Shown: in pieces, positions 1-6,676 of the stretch
Numbering within the stretch: position 1 is the stretch's first letter
Layout of the letters: each line of letters opens with the position of its first letter
DNA from: Chloroflexota bacterium
Lineage (GTDB): Bacteria; Chloroflexota; Anaerolineae; JAAYZQ01
NCBI GenBank assembly: GCA_018606645.1
Contig: JAGVRI010000008.1
Coordinates: forward strand, 1-64,000
Reading direction: 5' to 3'
DNA length: 64,000 nt
Position numbers and translations under genes: made by a program
The notes under the pieces: generated by a model
Told to the model about the DNA's origin: nothing
The model's database searches: none
The model's input: only the letters and a program-made list of their open reading frames with translations

Positions 1-250
1 GGGGAACACTCCTCTCATCGTACAGGATGACTATTTGTACCACATCTATGCCCGGCAGGCAAACCCTCGCTCAACGCGCATTATGTTTTCCAGATATGTG
101 AAATGCACCCGTGATGGGACAGTTAAAGCGGTGGTCAGGCCGGGCCCGGGGCGAGGCATTTCCGGCAGCAGTGTACGAGGCCAGGTGGTTCTGGCCAATT
201 GGCGGCGATTCAAGCGGCAGATGGTCAATGCGAATGCCTCGCTCCCACAA
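1..250. other. 5' end of window, no gene recognised
   Basis: I see no convincing gene here. Open frames exist on both strands, but their translations are rich in Arg, Pro and Ser without recognisable motifs and look like noise from high GC content. The stretch probably holds the 3' flank of a gene outside the window plus the upstream region of the nitroreductase gene. Confidence 0.5.
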
Positions 251-279
251 TTGCCGTCCACCCGCTCTTGGAGTATAAT
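251..279 (+). promoter_or_regulatory. Sigma70-type promoter of nitroreductase operon
   Basis: TTGCCG at 251-256 and a perfect TATAAT at 274-279 are separated by 17 bases. Transcription would start near 286, leaving a leader of about 44 bases that carries AGGAGGT before the GTG at 330. This supports the downstream start codon rather than an ATG at 291. Confidence 0.75.
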
Positions 280-329
280 AGACGTGCTCAATGGTCTTGG
301 TTCAAGAATCATCCCTTCAGGAGGTAACG

Positions 330-899
330 GTGTTACGAGATCTGGTCATCAAAAACCGGAGCTACCGGCGATTCTATGAAGAGGTCCCGGTCTCCTGCGA
401 CACATTGCGGGAACTGGTCGATCTGGCCCGGCTTTCGGCTTCCACCGCTAATCAACAGCCGCTCAAGTACATCCTGTCCTGTGATCCGATCAAGAACGAA
501 CGTATTTTCCCCTGTCTGGCCTGGGCCGGCTACCTCAAGGATTGGCCAGGACCACCAGCAGGGGAACGACCTTCCGCCTATATCATCATGCTCGGCGATA
601 CGGCCATCAAGTCCTCTTTTGGGATAGATCCGGGCATTGCAGCGCAAAGCATCCTCCTTGGGGCCACAGAAAAAGGGTTGGGGGGATGCATCATCGCCTC
701 GATCCAACGGGATCAACTCCGCCAGGCTCTCCAGATCGATCCGCGCTACGAGATCCTGTACGTGCTGGCTCTGGGTAAGCCGAAGGAGACGGTGGTAATC
801 GAGGAAGTCGGACCGGACGGCGACATCAAGTACTGGCGCAGTGCAGACGGCATTCATCATGTGCCCAAGCGAGCGCTGGATGAGATCATCGTTGATTGA
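330..899 (+). CDS. Nitroreductase family protein
   Basis: This is a 189-residue FMN-dependent nitroreductase-fold protein. The N-terminal KNRSYRRF segment is the family's usual FMN-phosphate-binding start, followed by helical SASTANQQP (FMN contact) and a C-terminal GLGGCIIAS segment typical of the family. Such enzymes use NAD(P)H to reduce nitro groups, quinones or flavins. The substrate cannot be told. A GTG start is chosen because AGGAGGT lies 4 bases upstream, whereas the in-frame ATG at 291 has no ribosome site and falls almost on the predicted transcription start. It is first in a run with the PIG-L, MFS and recombinase genes. Confidence 0.85.
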   Translation: MLRDLVIKNRSYRRFYEEVPVSCDTLRELVDLARLSASTANQQPLKYILSCDPIKNERIFPCLAWAGYLKDWPGPPAGERPSAYIIMLGDTAIKSSFGIDPGIAAQSILLGATEKGLGGCIIASIQRDQLRQALQIDPRYEILYVLALGKPKETVVIEEVGPDGDIKYWRSADGIHHVPKRALDEIIVD

Positions 900-985
900 T
901 CGGCCGCAGTCCGGTCGGAGGCATGGCGACACTCGTACCCGGATCCATTGGTGAGTGGGTGTATAGGAGGCAAACCGGAACCAAG

Positions 986-1714
986 ATGCAGAGGAATGGC
1001 ATACCTGAATCGGCAATGGTGATCGTTGCCCATCCCGATGACGCCGAATTCACCGTTGCCGGGACCGTGGCCGCGTGGACGCGGGCCGGCTGTCGCGTGA
1101 TTTATGTGGTTTGTACCGATGGAGACGCTGGTTCCCACGAGCCCGGAATGACCCGCGAAAAGCTGGCTGCCATCCGGAGGTCCGAACAGCGCGCGGCATG
1201 TGCCATTCTGGGAGTGCACGAGATCGTGTTTCTTGGCTACAGAGACGGAGAACTACAGCCTACTCTAGAACTACGTCGGGATCTGGTCCGGGTCATCCGC
1301 CACTACAAACCGGAGGTGGTGATTACCGGCGATCCCACTGCCTACCTCGTAGGGGATTCCTATATCAACCACCCCGATCACCGGGCCGCCGCGCAGGCCG
1401 CAGTCGATGCCGTGGCACCGGCCAGCGCCATGCCACTCCTTTGGCCAGAAGCAGGCCCACCTCATCGCGTGCATCGGATATACATCCATGGAAACGAGCA
1501 CCCGAACCGATGGGTGGACGTGAGCGAAACGATTGAGCACAAGATTGCTGCCCTCAAGCAACACGCCAGCCAAATGGGCAATTGGGATCCGGGTGATATG
1601 ATCAGGGAATGGAATGCTCGGGAAGGTGAAGAACAGGGACTGGCTTATGCCGAAAGTTTCCGGGTTATCACCCTGATACCGCCCGATAGCCAGAGGAGTA
1701 ACGGAAACTCGTGA
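986..1714 (+). CDS. PIG-L/LmbE family deacetylase
   Basis: The protein has 242 residues and is a zinc-dependent N-acetylglucosamine-type deacetylase. The hallmark AHPDD motif lies close to the N-terminus and the second metal-binding motif, NHPDH, is near the middle. Family members deacetylate GlcNAc-linked substrates such as GlcNAc-inositol, bacillithiol or mycothiol precursors, and some antibiotics. The ATG at 986 has AGGAGG about 15 bases upstream. A later in-frame ATG at 1016, just before the AHPDD strand, is possible but would remove most of the lead-in. The last four bases overlap the MFS start (GTGA), implying translational coupling. Together with a drug-type exporter it could serve detoxification, which is inference. 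Confidence 0.85.
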   Translation: MQRNGIPESAMVIVAHPDDAEFTVAGTVAAWTRAGCRVIYVVCTDGDAGSHEPGMTREKLAAIRRSEQRAACAILGVHEIVFLGYRDGELQPTLELRRDLVRVIRHYKPEVVITGDPTAYLVGDSYINHPDHRAAAQAAVDAVAPASAMPLLWPEAGPPHRVHRIYIHGNEHPNRWVDVSETIEHKIAALKQHASQMGNWDPGDMIREWNAREGEEQGLAYAESFRVITLIPPDSQRSNGNS

Positions 1715-2940
1715 GGTCAGCGGGTATCGCTTCCAACCTTCTTGCCAATTCGGGCTTCCGGCGTCTGTGGATCGCCCAGTTTACCACGGTTGTCTTTGTC
1801 TACAGTCTGAGCCTGGCCGGAGCGGTCTTGATCGAGCAACACACCCGCTCCAGCGCTCAGATCGGGTTGGTGATCCTTGCCTCAATCCTGCCCGCCTTCC
1901 TGGGTTCCCTCATCTCGGGGATGGTGGTCGACCGCTGGGGACGGATCCAGAGTCTGATCGTCAGCCACGGAGTGCGGATGCTGGTCGGGATCGTTTTCTG
2001 GCTTGGTACCCGGGGCTTGCCGGCCCGCCTCGCAGTGAGGGTAATCTATGGAGCCAGTGTGACCAATGCCATTTTCAGTCAGTTTGCCTTGACTGCCGAG
2101 CTAAGCCTGCTACCAGACCTCGTAGACCGCTCTCGCCTCCCCTCGGCCAATGCCTTGCTTCAATTCGGCATGCTCGCTGGCGAGGGGGTCGGTATTGTTC
2201 TCCTCAGCCCGCTCTTGATCAAGTGGGCCGGACCGCCTACCGTAGGAGCAGTCGGCGCTGGATTATGTCTAGTCGCGCTGGCGCTGATCCTCTCCCTACC
2301 TATCGACCAGCTCTCTCCACGACGAGCTCAAGGCCAAGCCTCGGTCTGGAGCGACTTGCGGGCAGGATGGCAAGTTCTGGCCCAGGACCGTCTGTTGACC
2401 TGGGTGGCTGTCCAGGCCGTGCTGGCAGCCACTCTGCTATTGGTACTACTTTCATTGATTCCGGGCTTGGTTTCGCGCCACCTGGAAATGAATGTGGAGG
2501 ATGCCCCATATCTGATTCTCCCCGGTGGACTCGGCTTTGTCCTGGGATCGCTGATTGTCAGCCGCTGGTCAGAACGACTGAGTCGCCCGGCATGGATCGC
2601 CCTTGGCTTTATCGCCCTGGGCGGGAGCCTTGGACTGCTAAGCTTGCTGACCGGTCCGAAATTCCCACTCTGGATTGTCCTGCTCCCGATTGCGGGCATC
2701 GGCCTGGCTTTATCTCTCATTATCATCCCCGCCCGCACCGTTCTTCAGGAGCGTCCCCCGGCTCCATTGCGCGGTCGTGTCATTGCCGCCCAATTGGCCG
2801 TGGCCAATGCCGCCGCTGTGTTTCCGCTTTTGGCGGGCGGGATGCTAGCTGATCGCCTGGGGATCCGACCGGTGATGGCCCTGCTCAGCCTGTTTGCTGT
2901 CGGCACCGGCGCCATTGGCTGGCACCGCACGAAGGGTTAA
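1711..2940 (+). CDS. MFS transporter
   Basis: This 409-residue integral membrane protein has about 12 hydrophobic helices and the MFS loop motif GMVVDRWGRIQS after helix 2. A related LADRLGIR occurs in the C-terminal half. It resembles the enterobactin/macrolide exporter-like MFS proteins. It starts with GTG overlapping the TGA of the PIG-L gene, and GAGGAG lies about 12 bases upstream. The substrate is unknown. Efflux is likely from subfamily and context but unproven. Confidence 0.85.
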   Translation: MRSAGIASNLLANSGFRRLWIAQFTTVVFVYSLSLAGAVLIEQHTRSSAQIGLVILASILPAFLGSLISGMVVDRWGRIQSLIVSHGVRMLVGIVFWLGTRGLPARLAVRVIYGASVTNAIFSQFALTAELSLLPDLVDRSRLPSANALLQFGMLAGEGVGIVLLSPLLIKWAGPPTVGAVGAGLCLVALALILSLPIDQLSPRRAQGQASVWSDLRAGWQVLAQDRLLTWVAVQAVLAATLLLVLLSLIPGLVSRHLEMNVEDAPYLILPGGLGFVLGSLIVSRWSERLSRPAWIALGFIALGGSLGLLSLLTGPKFPLWIVLLPIAGIGLALSLIIIPARTVLQERPPAPLRGRVIAAQLAVANAAAVFPLLAGGMLADRLGIRPVMALLSLFAVGTGAIGWHRTKG

Positions 2941-2970
2941 GCTCTAGGACAGGCGTATGAAGGTGATGCC

Positions 2971-3969
2971 ATGACTCTAACTGAAGCGATTGAGGCATTT
3001 CGGCTGGACCTGGGCATCCGGCGGTCCCTTCATACCGTAGAGGCCTATACCACCGCCCTCCGTCATTTCGAAGCGTTTTGTACGGAAGCCTATCAACCCG
3101 CCCGTCAGATGCCCGTCGCCTCCCTCTCGCCTGATATGGCCCTGTCCTTCGTCCGCTGGTTGCAGGCCAACCACCGCGTTAGCCCGACTACTTTGGATAA
3201 TTATGTCACTGCCATCAACCGTTTCTATCGGTGGTTGTTGCTGGAAGAAAAGGCCAGCTTTGCGGCCGCGGATTATGCCCGTCTCCAAGAACGGTTGGCC
3301 GACATCCGGGGCAGACGTCCCCCACGGCCGCTTCCCCGCCTGCCGGCCGAAGAGGCGGTGCAAGCTCTGGTCAAGGCCGCGTATGAGGTGCCCATGCCTG
3401 CCGACCCCAACACGCCTCAGGGCCGGCGAGCCACTCTGCGCCGGTTGCGCAATATCGCCCTGATCGAGGCGCTGCGGAGTTCGGGGGCCCGGGTGGGAGA
3501 GATCGTGGCTTTGCGTCGCGGCGATCTGGACTATGAACGCCAGGCAGCGGTGGTCACCGGGAAAGGGAGGAAACAGCGTCGCATCTACTTCGACGATCGG
3601 GCCTGGGCTGCCCTAACTCATTACCTCCGCGTGCGGCAGGATGGGGCCACTGGTCGGTCGTTGGCTTCCCTGCCCCTATTTGCGCGGCATGACCGGGGAG
3701 CTGGAAATCAGGTCTTGCCGGTCACGACCAACACCGTCCGGGCTGCCATCGAAGAGCTATGCCACCTTGCCGGCCTGGACGAGTCGATTACCCCCCATCT
3801 CCTGCGCCATCGCTTTGCTACTGGCGTCCTGTCGGCAACCCACGATCTGGCGGTCACTCAAGACTTGCTGGGTCATGCATCACCCACCACGACACGCATC
3901 TACACCCGGCTGACCGCTGAGGACACCGAAGAAGCACATCGTGAGGCACGGGAACAAGGAAAAATCTAG
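2971..3969 (+). CDS. Tyrosine recombinase, XerC/XerD-like
   Basis: The 332-residue protein has an N-terminal SAM-like core-binding domain (about residues 1-100) and a C-terminal catalytic domain. The catalytic set is visible: Arg174 in GARVGEI, Lys198 in the GKGRK beta-hairpin, His276 and Arg279 in HLLRH, His302 in LLGHAS, and nucleophile Tyr311 in RIYTR. It therefore looks active. It may be the chromosome-dimer resolvase or an integrase of a lost element. No att sites or dif sequence were identified nearby. It follows the MFS gene by 30 bases and overlaps the convergent histidine kinase by 4 bases. Confidence 0.85.
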   Translation: MTLTEAIEAFRLDLGIRRSLHTVEAYTTALRHFEAFCTEAYQPARQMPVASLSPDMALSFVRWLQANHRVSPTTLDNYVTAINRFYRWLLLEEKASFAAADYARLQERLADIRGRRPPRPLPRLPAEEAVQALVKAAYEVPMPADPNTPQGRRATLRRLRNIALIEALRSSGARVGEIVALRRGDLDYERQAAVVTGKGRKQRRIYFDDRAWAALTHYLRVRQDGATGRSLASLPLFARHDRGAGNQVLPVTTNTVRAAIEELCHLAGLDESITPHLLRHRFATGVLSATHDLAVTQDLLGHASPTTTRIYTRLTAEDTEEAHREAREQGKI

Positions 3970-5165
3970 CGACTTGCGATAGTCCCGGTAAAACCCGAGG
4001 CCATGCCAATTTCAAGGCATCGGGGGTCCGTGGTAGATGGCGGTTCCTTTCCAGCGGGTTCGATCACGGGCAACTCCAGGGTAAACGTGGCACCCCCTTC
4101 TTCGTTGTTCTCTGCCCAGATTCGACCTCCGTGTTGCTTTGCAATCCGATCGCAGATCGAGAGTCCCAGACCAGTCCCCCCATTCCCCTTCTTGGTCGTG
4201 AAAAATGGCTCAAAAATGCGAGAGAGTAGTTCGGTGCGAATGCCAGGGCCGTTGTCCGCAAACCGGATTTGGATACGGGGGGGTTGACCGTATTCGCCGG
4301 CCATCAGGGCCGTCGTCACGGTGATCCGGCCCCGCTGTAGCTTCGCACGAGAAGTCGCACTGTTCATCCCCTCGATCGCCTGGCGGGCATTGCGAAGGAC
4401 GTTCACAAAGACCTGCTGAAGCTGGTCGGGGTCGGCCAGTGTCGTCGGCAGGTCACGGGCCAGTTGCGGGACGACCTGGACCGTACCCCCTTGGTCGAAC
4501 CCTTCCAGACGCACGGCGCGTTCAATCAGAGCGTTGACATCCACTACCTCGAACTGTGGTGCATCAGAGCCCGCGAAACAAAGCAAGTCCGTCATCAGCC
4601 GCCTCATGCGCTGGATTTGATCCTCAATGATTTTCAGGCTCTCGTTCACCTGCGGACTGGAAGCGACCGATTTCCGTACGAGCTGAATCTGGAGCAGAAT
4701 GATGGTTAATGGATTGTTCAACTCGTGGATAACCGCAGCCACGCGCTCACCCAAGAGCGCCATTCCTTTGATACCGCACACCTGGCCTCCGTGGAAGGGC
4801 ACAAAAACAGAGAGCCTGCCTCGCATCTGGTTCCCAAACGACAAGGGGAGGCTGCTGACCAGCACCGAGATACGAGTGCCATCCTTGCGCTGGAGCTGGA
4901 GTTCACATCGGCTGGTAGCTTCGTCCGCGGCCAAGCACCGCGAGAGATGAACGGCTTTTGCCTGTTCCTGATCCTCTGCAGCAACCAAGCTCGCCCAGGG
5001 CATGCCGACCATCTCCCCAGGCTCATAACCCAGGAGTTGTGCCAGGGCCCGATTCACCAGGAGCAGTCGTCCCGATTCATCTTCGATGGTGATCCCCTCC
5101 GCCAAAGCCTGGATCATTTGGTAGAAGGATCGTTCCCACTCCCAGCGATAGATTTGTGTCTTCAT
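3966..5165 (-). CDS. PAS-domain sensor histidine kinase
   Basis: This is a 399-residue cytosolic kinase without membrane segments. A PAS domain covers about residues 10-125. The dimerisation/phosphoacceptor box VIHELNNPL places the phosphorylated His at 147. The HATPase domain follows, with N-box NVLRNARQAI, G1 DNGPGI, F-box FEPFFTTK and G2 GTGLGL. This is the NtrB-like group of soluble kinases. No response regulator is adjacent, so it is an orphan unless it works with the regulator at 45117-45497 or one elsewhere. It lies downstream of the small-protein cluster on the same strand, separated by a strong hairpin at 5224-5270. Confidence 0.88.
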   Translation of the reverse strand: MKTQIYRWEWERSFYQMIQALAEGITIEDESGRLLLVNRALAQLLGYEPGEMVGMPWASLVAAEDQEQAKAVHLSRCLAADEATSRCELQLQRKDGTRISVLVSSLPLSFGNQMRGRLSVFVPFHGGQVCGIKGMALLGERVAAVIHELNNPLTIILLQIQLVRKSVASSPQVNESLKIIEDQIQRMRRLMTDLLCFAGSDAPQFEVVDVNALIERAVRLEGFDQGGTVQVVPQLARDLPTTLADPDQLQQVFVNVLRNARQAIEGMNSATSRAKLQRGRITVTTALMAGEYGQPPRIQIRFADNGPGIRTELLSRIFEPFFTTKKGNGGTGLGLSICDRIAKQHGGRIWAENNEEGGATFTLELPVIEPAGKEPPSTTDPRCLEIGMASGFTGTIASR

Positions 5166-5223
5166 CTAGGCCCCCGATCAGAGTAGCCAAGGCACGATCG
5201 GCTCAATATTCGTACCAGTGAGA

Positions 5224-5270
5224 GGTTAATCCTCCCGCAGGCCGACCTCAAGCCTGCAGGAGGATTAACC
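5224..5270 (-). repeat. 19-bp-arm hairpin between NHLP-type gene and kinase
   Basis: The left arm (5224-5242) and right arm (5252-5270) are complementary over 19 bases with a single mismatch, around a 9-base loop. No T tract follows on either strand, so it is not a textbook intrinsic terminator. It could be an mRNA-stabilising or attenuating hairpin, or a repeat-family element, placed between the end of the gene at 5302 and the kinase start at 5165. Confidence 0.7.
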
Positions 5271-5301
5271 CGCCCGGTACTCGACACTCCTGCTAGATGG
5301 C

Positions 5302-5628
5302 TCACACCTGAACCGGCACTGGTGCGCGGTACAGGTCTATGAACGCCTCCGAGGCAGACCAGAAGTTAGGCCGATGTCCATTGCCGTTCTTGCTATGATG
5401 CCCGTTCCCGTTGTTGCTTGAAATCCAGTGATAGACCTGCGCCGCAAAATCCTCCAGTTGTTGCGCCTGAATGCCAAGGACCAGTTCTCTCTCCTCCCGA
5501 GTCAGGGAAAAAGAATGATCCAGATAGCCAGTCGCAATGGCCTGGGCGGGATCGCGCAACAAAGTCTCACGGAACTGGGCGTTGACCATCGCCGCACAGA
5601 GCAACTGGTTCAAGGCCTTGTGCTTCAT
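5302..5628 (-). CDS. NHLP-clan/Os1348-type small protein (RiPP-precursor-like)
   Basis: This 108-residue protein has an N-terminal helical region (about 1-70) with the pattern LNQLL...FRETLLRDPAQAI...SLTREERELV. That is the signature of Os1348/NHLP-type leader-like proteins related to LigA-fold domains. The tail carries the low-complexity repeat NNGNGHHSKNGNGH, then an aromatic PNFW patch. In known relatives such N-terminal domains act as leaders for peptide modification. No modification enzyme or protease-exporter is visible here, so a RiPP role is only a possibility. ATG at 5628 overlaps the stop of the DUF5317 gene, and AAAGGAG lies 9-10 bases upstream. Longer in-frame extension upstream is antisense noise over the DUF5317 gene. 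Confidence 0.7.
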   Translation of the reverse strand: MKHKALNQLLCAAMVNAQFRETLLRDPAQAIATGYLDHSFSLTREERELVLGIQAQQLEDFAAQVYHWISSNNGNGHHSKNGNGHRPNFWSASEAFIDLYRAPVPVQV

Positions 5629-6257
5629 TCCATTTTCTCCTTTCTGAGAAACAGGAGACCCATCAAGTCCGTTCCTGGCTGGGCCTCCACGCGATCCGGT
5701 CGGGACCTCGGGTTGAGGAGCAGCAAGATGATGCCTGCCGCGATCAGCAGATCGCCTACGCTGAACGCAGTCGGCCACGGAAAAGGGGGCGGGATGACCA
5801 GGATATCCGATAATCCCCATAACCGGATCGCCATCCGGGGCAAGATGATATCCTTCGACGAGCCGTAGTGGAACCCCACAGGCCAATGGGCCAACCCGGT
5901 GCCCGGATTGATCCGAACCAAGGTCTCGGGGGTGATCGGCATGAACCCCCCATTCAGCGCGATCACCGCAAGGTTGCAGATCACCCCCAACCCAATCAGT
6001 GGCATCCCCGAGAGCCGGCGGTTGCACCACACAAAGACGACGAGCAATAGGTGGGAGGCCAGGAATAGCGCGCACGGGATTGCGAGGTCCTGCACCGGCC
6101 TGCTCGAAGCGCATAGCAAAGGAATCTGCAGCGCGACCGCCGCTAGTGCTACCCATCCCACACGCACCGGCATCGCTGCCATCTGGGCGAATGCCTGACT
6201 TCGATAGCGCACCAGGCTCGCCAAAAGGCCCAGGATTACGGCCCACGTCAGGATCAT
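5625..6257 (-). CDS. DUF5317-family membrane protein
   Basis: The protein is about 210 residues and highly hydrophobic, with roughly five to six membrane segments and a conserved-looking NGGFMPITPETL segment after the fourth. I recognise it as DUF5317, a family of unknown function common in Chloroflexota and Firmicutes. The ATG at 6257 is preferred over a TTG at 6290 that lies nearly on the end of the preceding small gene. The 3' end overlaps the NHLP-type gene by 4 bases, so the two are translationally coupled. A role in exporting or sensing the neighbouring small peptide is conceivable but unsupported. Confidence 0.75.
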   Translation of the reverse strand: MILTWAVILGLLASLVRYRSQAFAQMAAMPVRVGWVALAAVALQIPLLCASSRPVQDLAIPCALFLASHLLLVVFVWCNRRLSGMPLIGLGVICNLAVIALNGGFMPITPETLVRINPGTGLAHWPVGFHYGSSKDIILPRMAIRLWGLSDILVIPPPFPWPTAFSVGDLLIAAGIILLLLNPRSRPDRVEAQPGTDLMGLLFLRKEKME

Positions 6258-6296
6258 CGGACTTGACTCAACTCTGAGGGACTGAACCAAGTTGCC

Positions 6297-6461
6297 CTAT
6301 GGCGTCAAGGACGTCGGACCAATCCCTCCACCCGGGTTGCCACCGCCCGCACTTGGCGCCCCGCCAGCTATGGCCAACGTCGCCAGTACCAACACGATGT
6401 ACAGGATCTTCAGATTCTGCGGTGTGGCGTATTGAATCCACAGATGCTGTAGCTTTTTCAT
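6297..6461 (-). CDS. 54-residue secreted/membrane peptide candidate
   Basis: This is a short gene with a strong ribosome site (GAGGAGGG, 5-6 bases before the ATG). The product starts MKKLQHLWIQY, has one hydrophobic helix (about residues 18-32, KILYIVLVLATLAIA), then a Gly/Pro/Ser-rich tail ending GPTSLTP. The AIA-GG junction looks like a signal peptidase site, which would release a 22-residue glycine-rich peptide. It heads the DUF5317/NHLP-type group on the minus strand, with the TGGTGAG repeats upstream. I do not recognise a family. It may be a signalling peptide, a bacteriocin-like peptide or a membrane micro-protein. Confidence 0.6.
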   Translation of the reverse strand: MKKLQHLWIQYATPQNLKILYIVLVLATLAIAGGAPSAGGGNPGGGIGPTSLTP

Positions 6462-6498
6462 GGTTGCCCTCCTCATTTTCCTTCCTCTTGAATTTCAT

Positions 6499-6504
6499 AG
6501 TTTA
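6499..6504 (-). promoter_or_regulatory. Possible -10 box (TAAACT) of small-peptide operon
   Basis: On the minus strand TAAACT lies about 38 bases upstream of the 54-residue gene, and no recognisable -35 hexamer sits 16-18 bases further up. That would suit an activator-dependent promoter. The call is weak and rests on one hexamer. Confidence 0.3.
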
Positions 6505-6568
6505 GTGTCACGGATCGGGCACGGCCGTTTGCCCACATCCGCATGGACTCAGAGCTCTGCCGTCCACA

Positions 6569-6621
6569 CTCACCAGCTTACCCGATCGGGCTCACCAGAG
6601 GACTCACCAGAGGACTCACCA
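6569..6621 (-). repeat. Four TGGTGAG heptamer repeats, candidate BTAD-regulator operator
   Basis: On the minus strand the heptamer TGGTGAG occurs at 6615-6621, 6603-6609, 6591-6597 and 6569-6575, with centre spacings of 12, 12 and 22 bases. Same-strand heptamers at about one or two helical turns are the binding pattern of SARP/BTAD regulators, usually 11 or 22 bases. They lie between the terminator of the BTAD regulator gene and the small-peptide operon. The nearest possible -10 box is about 65 bases away, farther than in classical SARP promoters. Confidence 0.55.
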
Positions 6622-6628
6622 CACCAAC

Positions 6629-6657
6629 AAAAAAGGCCGCCTGTTGAGGCGGCCTCA
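6629..6657 (-). terminator. Rho-independent terminator of BTAD regulator
   Basis: On the minus strand an 8-bp stem AGGCCGCC/GGCGGCCT (6655-6648 with 6641-6634) and a 6-base loop are followed by TTTTTTG. It begins about 20 bases after the stop of the regulator gene. Confidence 0.88.
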
Positions 6658-6676
6658 GCAACTGCGAGTCAAGCGC

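Noticed and set aside
35-379. 114-codon plus-strand frame at the window start
   Set aside because: It crosses the promoter and start of the nitroreductase gene and has no motif.
1767-2852. 361-codon frame within MFS gene
   Set aside because: It is a +1 shadow of the transporter, which has the expected helices and motifs in its own frame.
6589-6623. Short direct repeats suggestive of a CRISPR array
   Set aside because: The repeat unit is only 7-12 bases, without spacers and without cas genes nearby.
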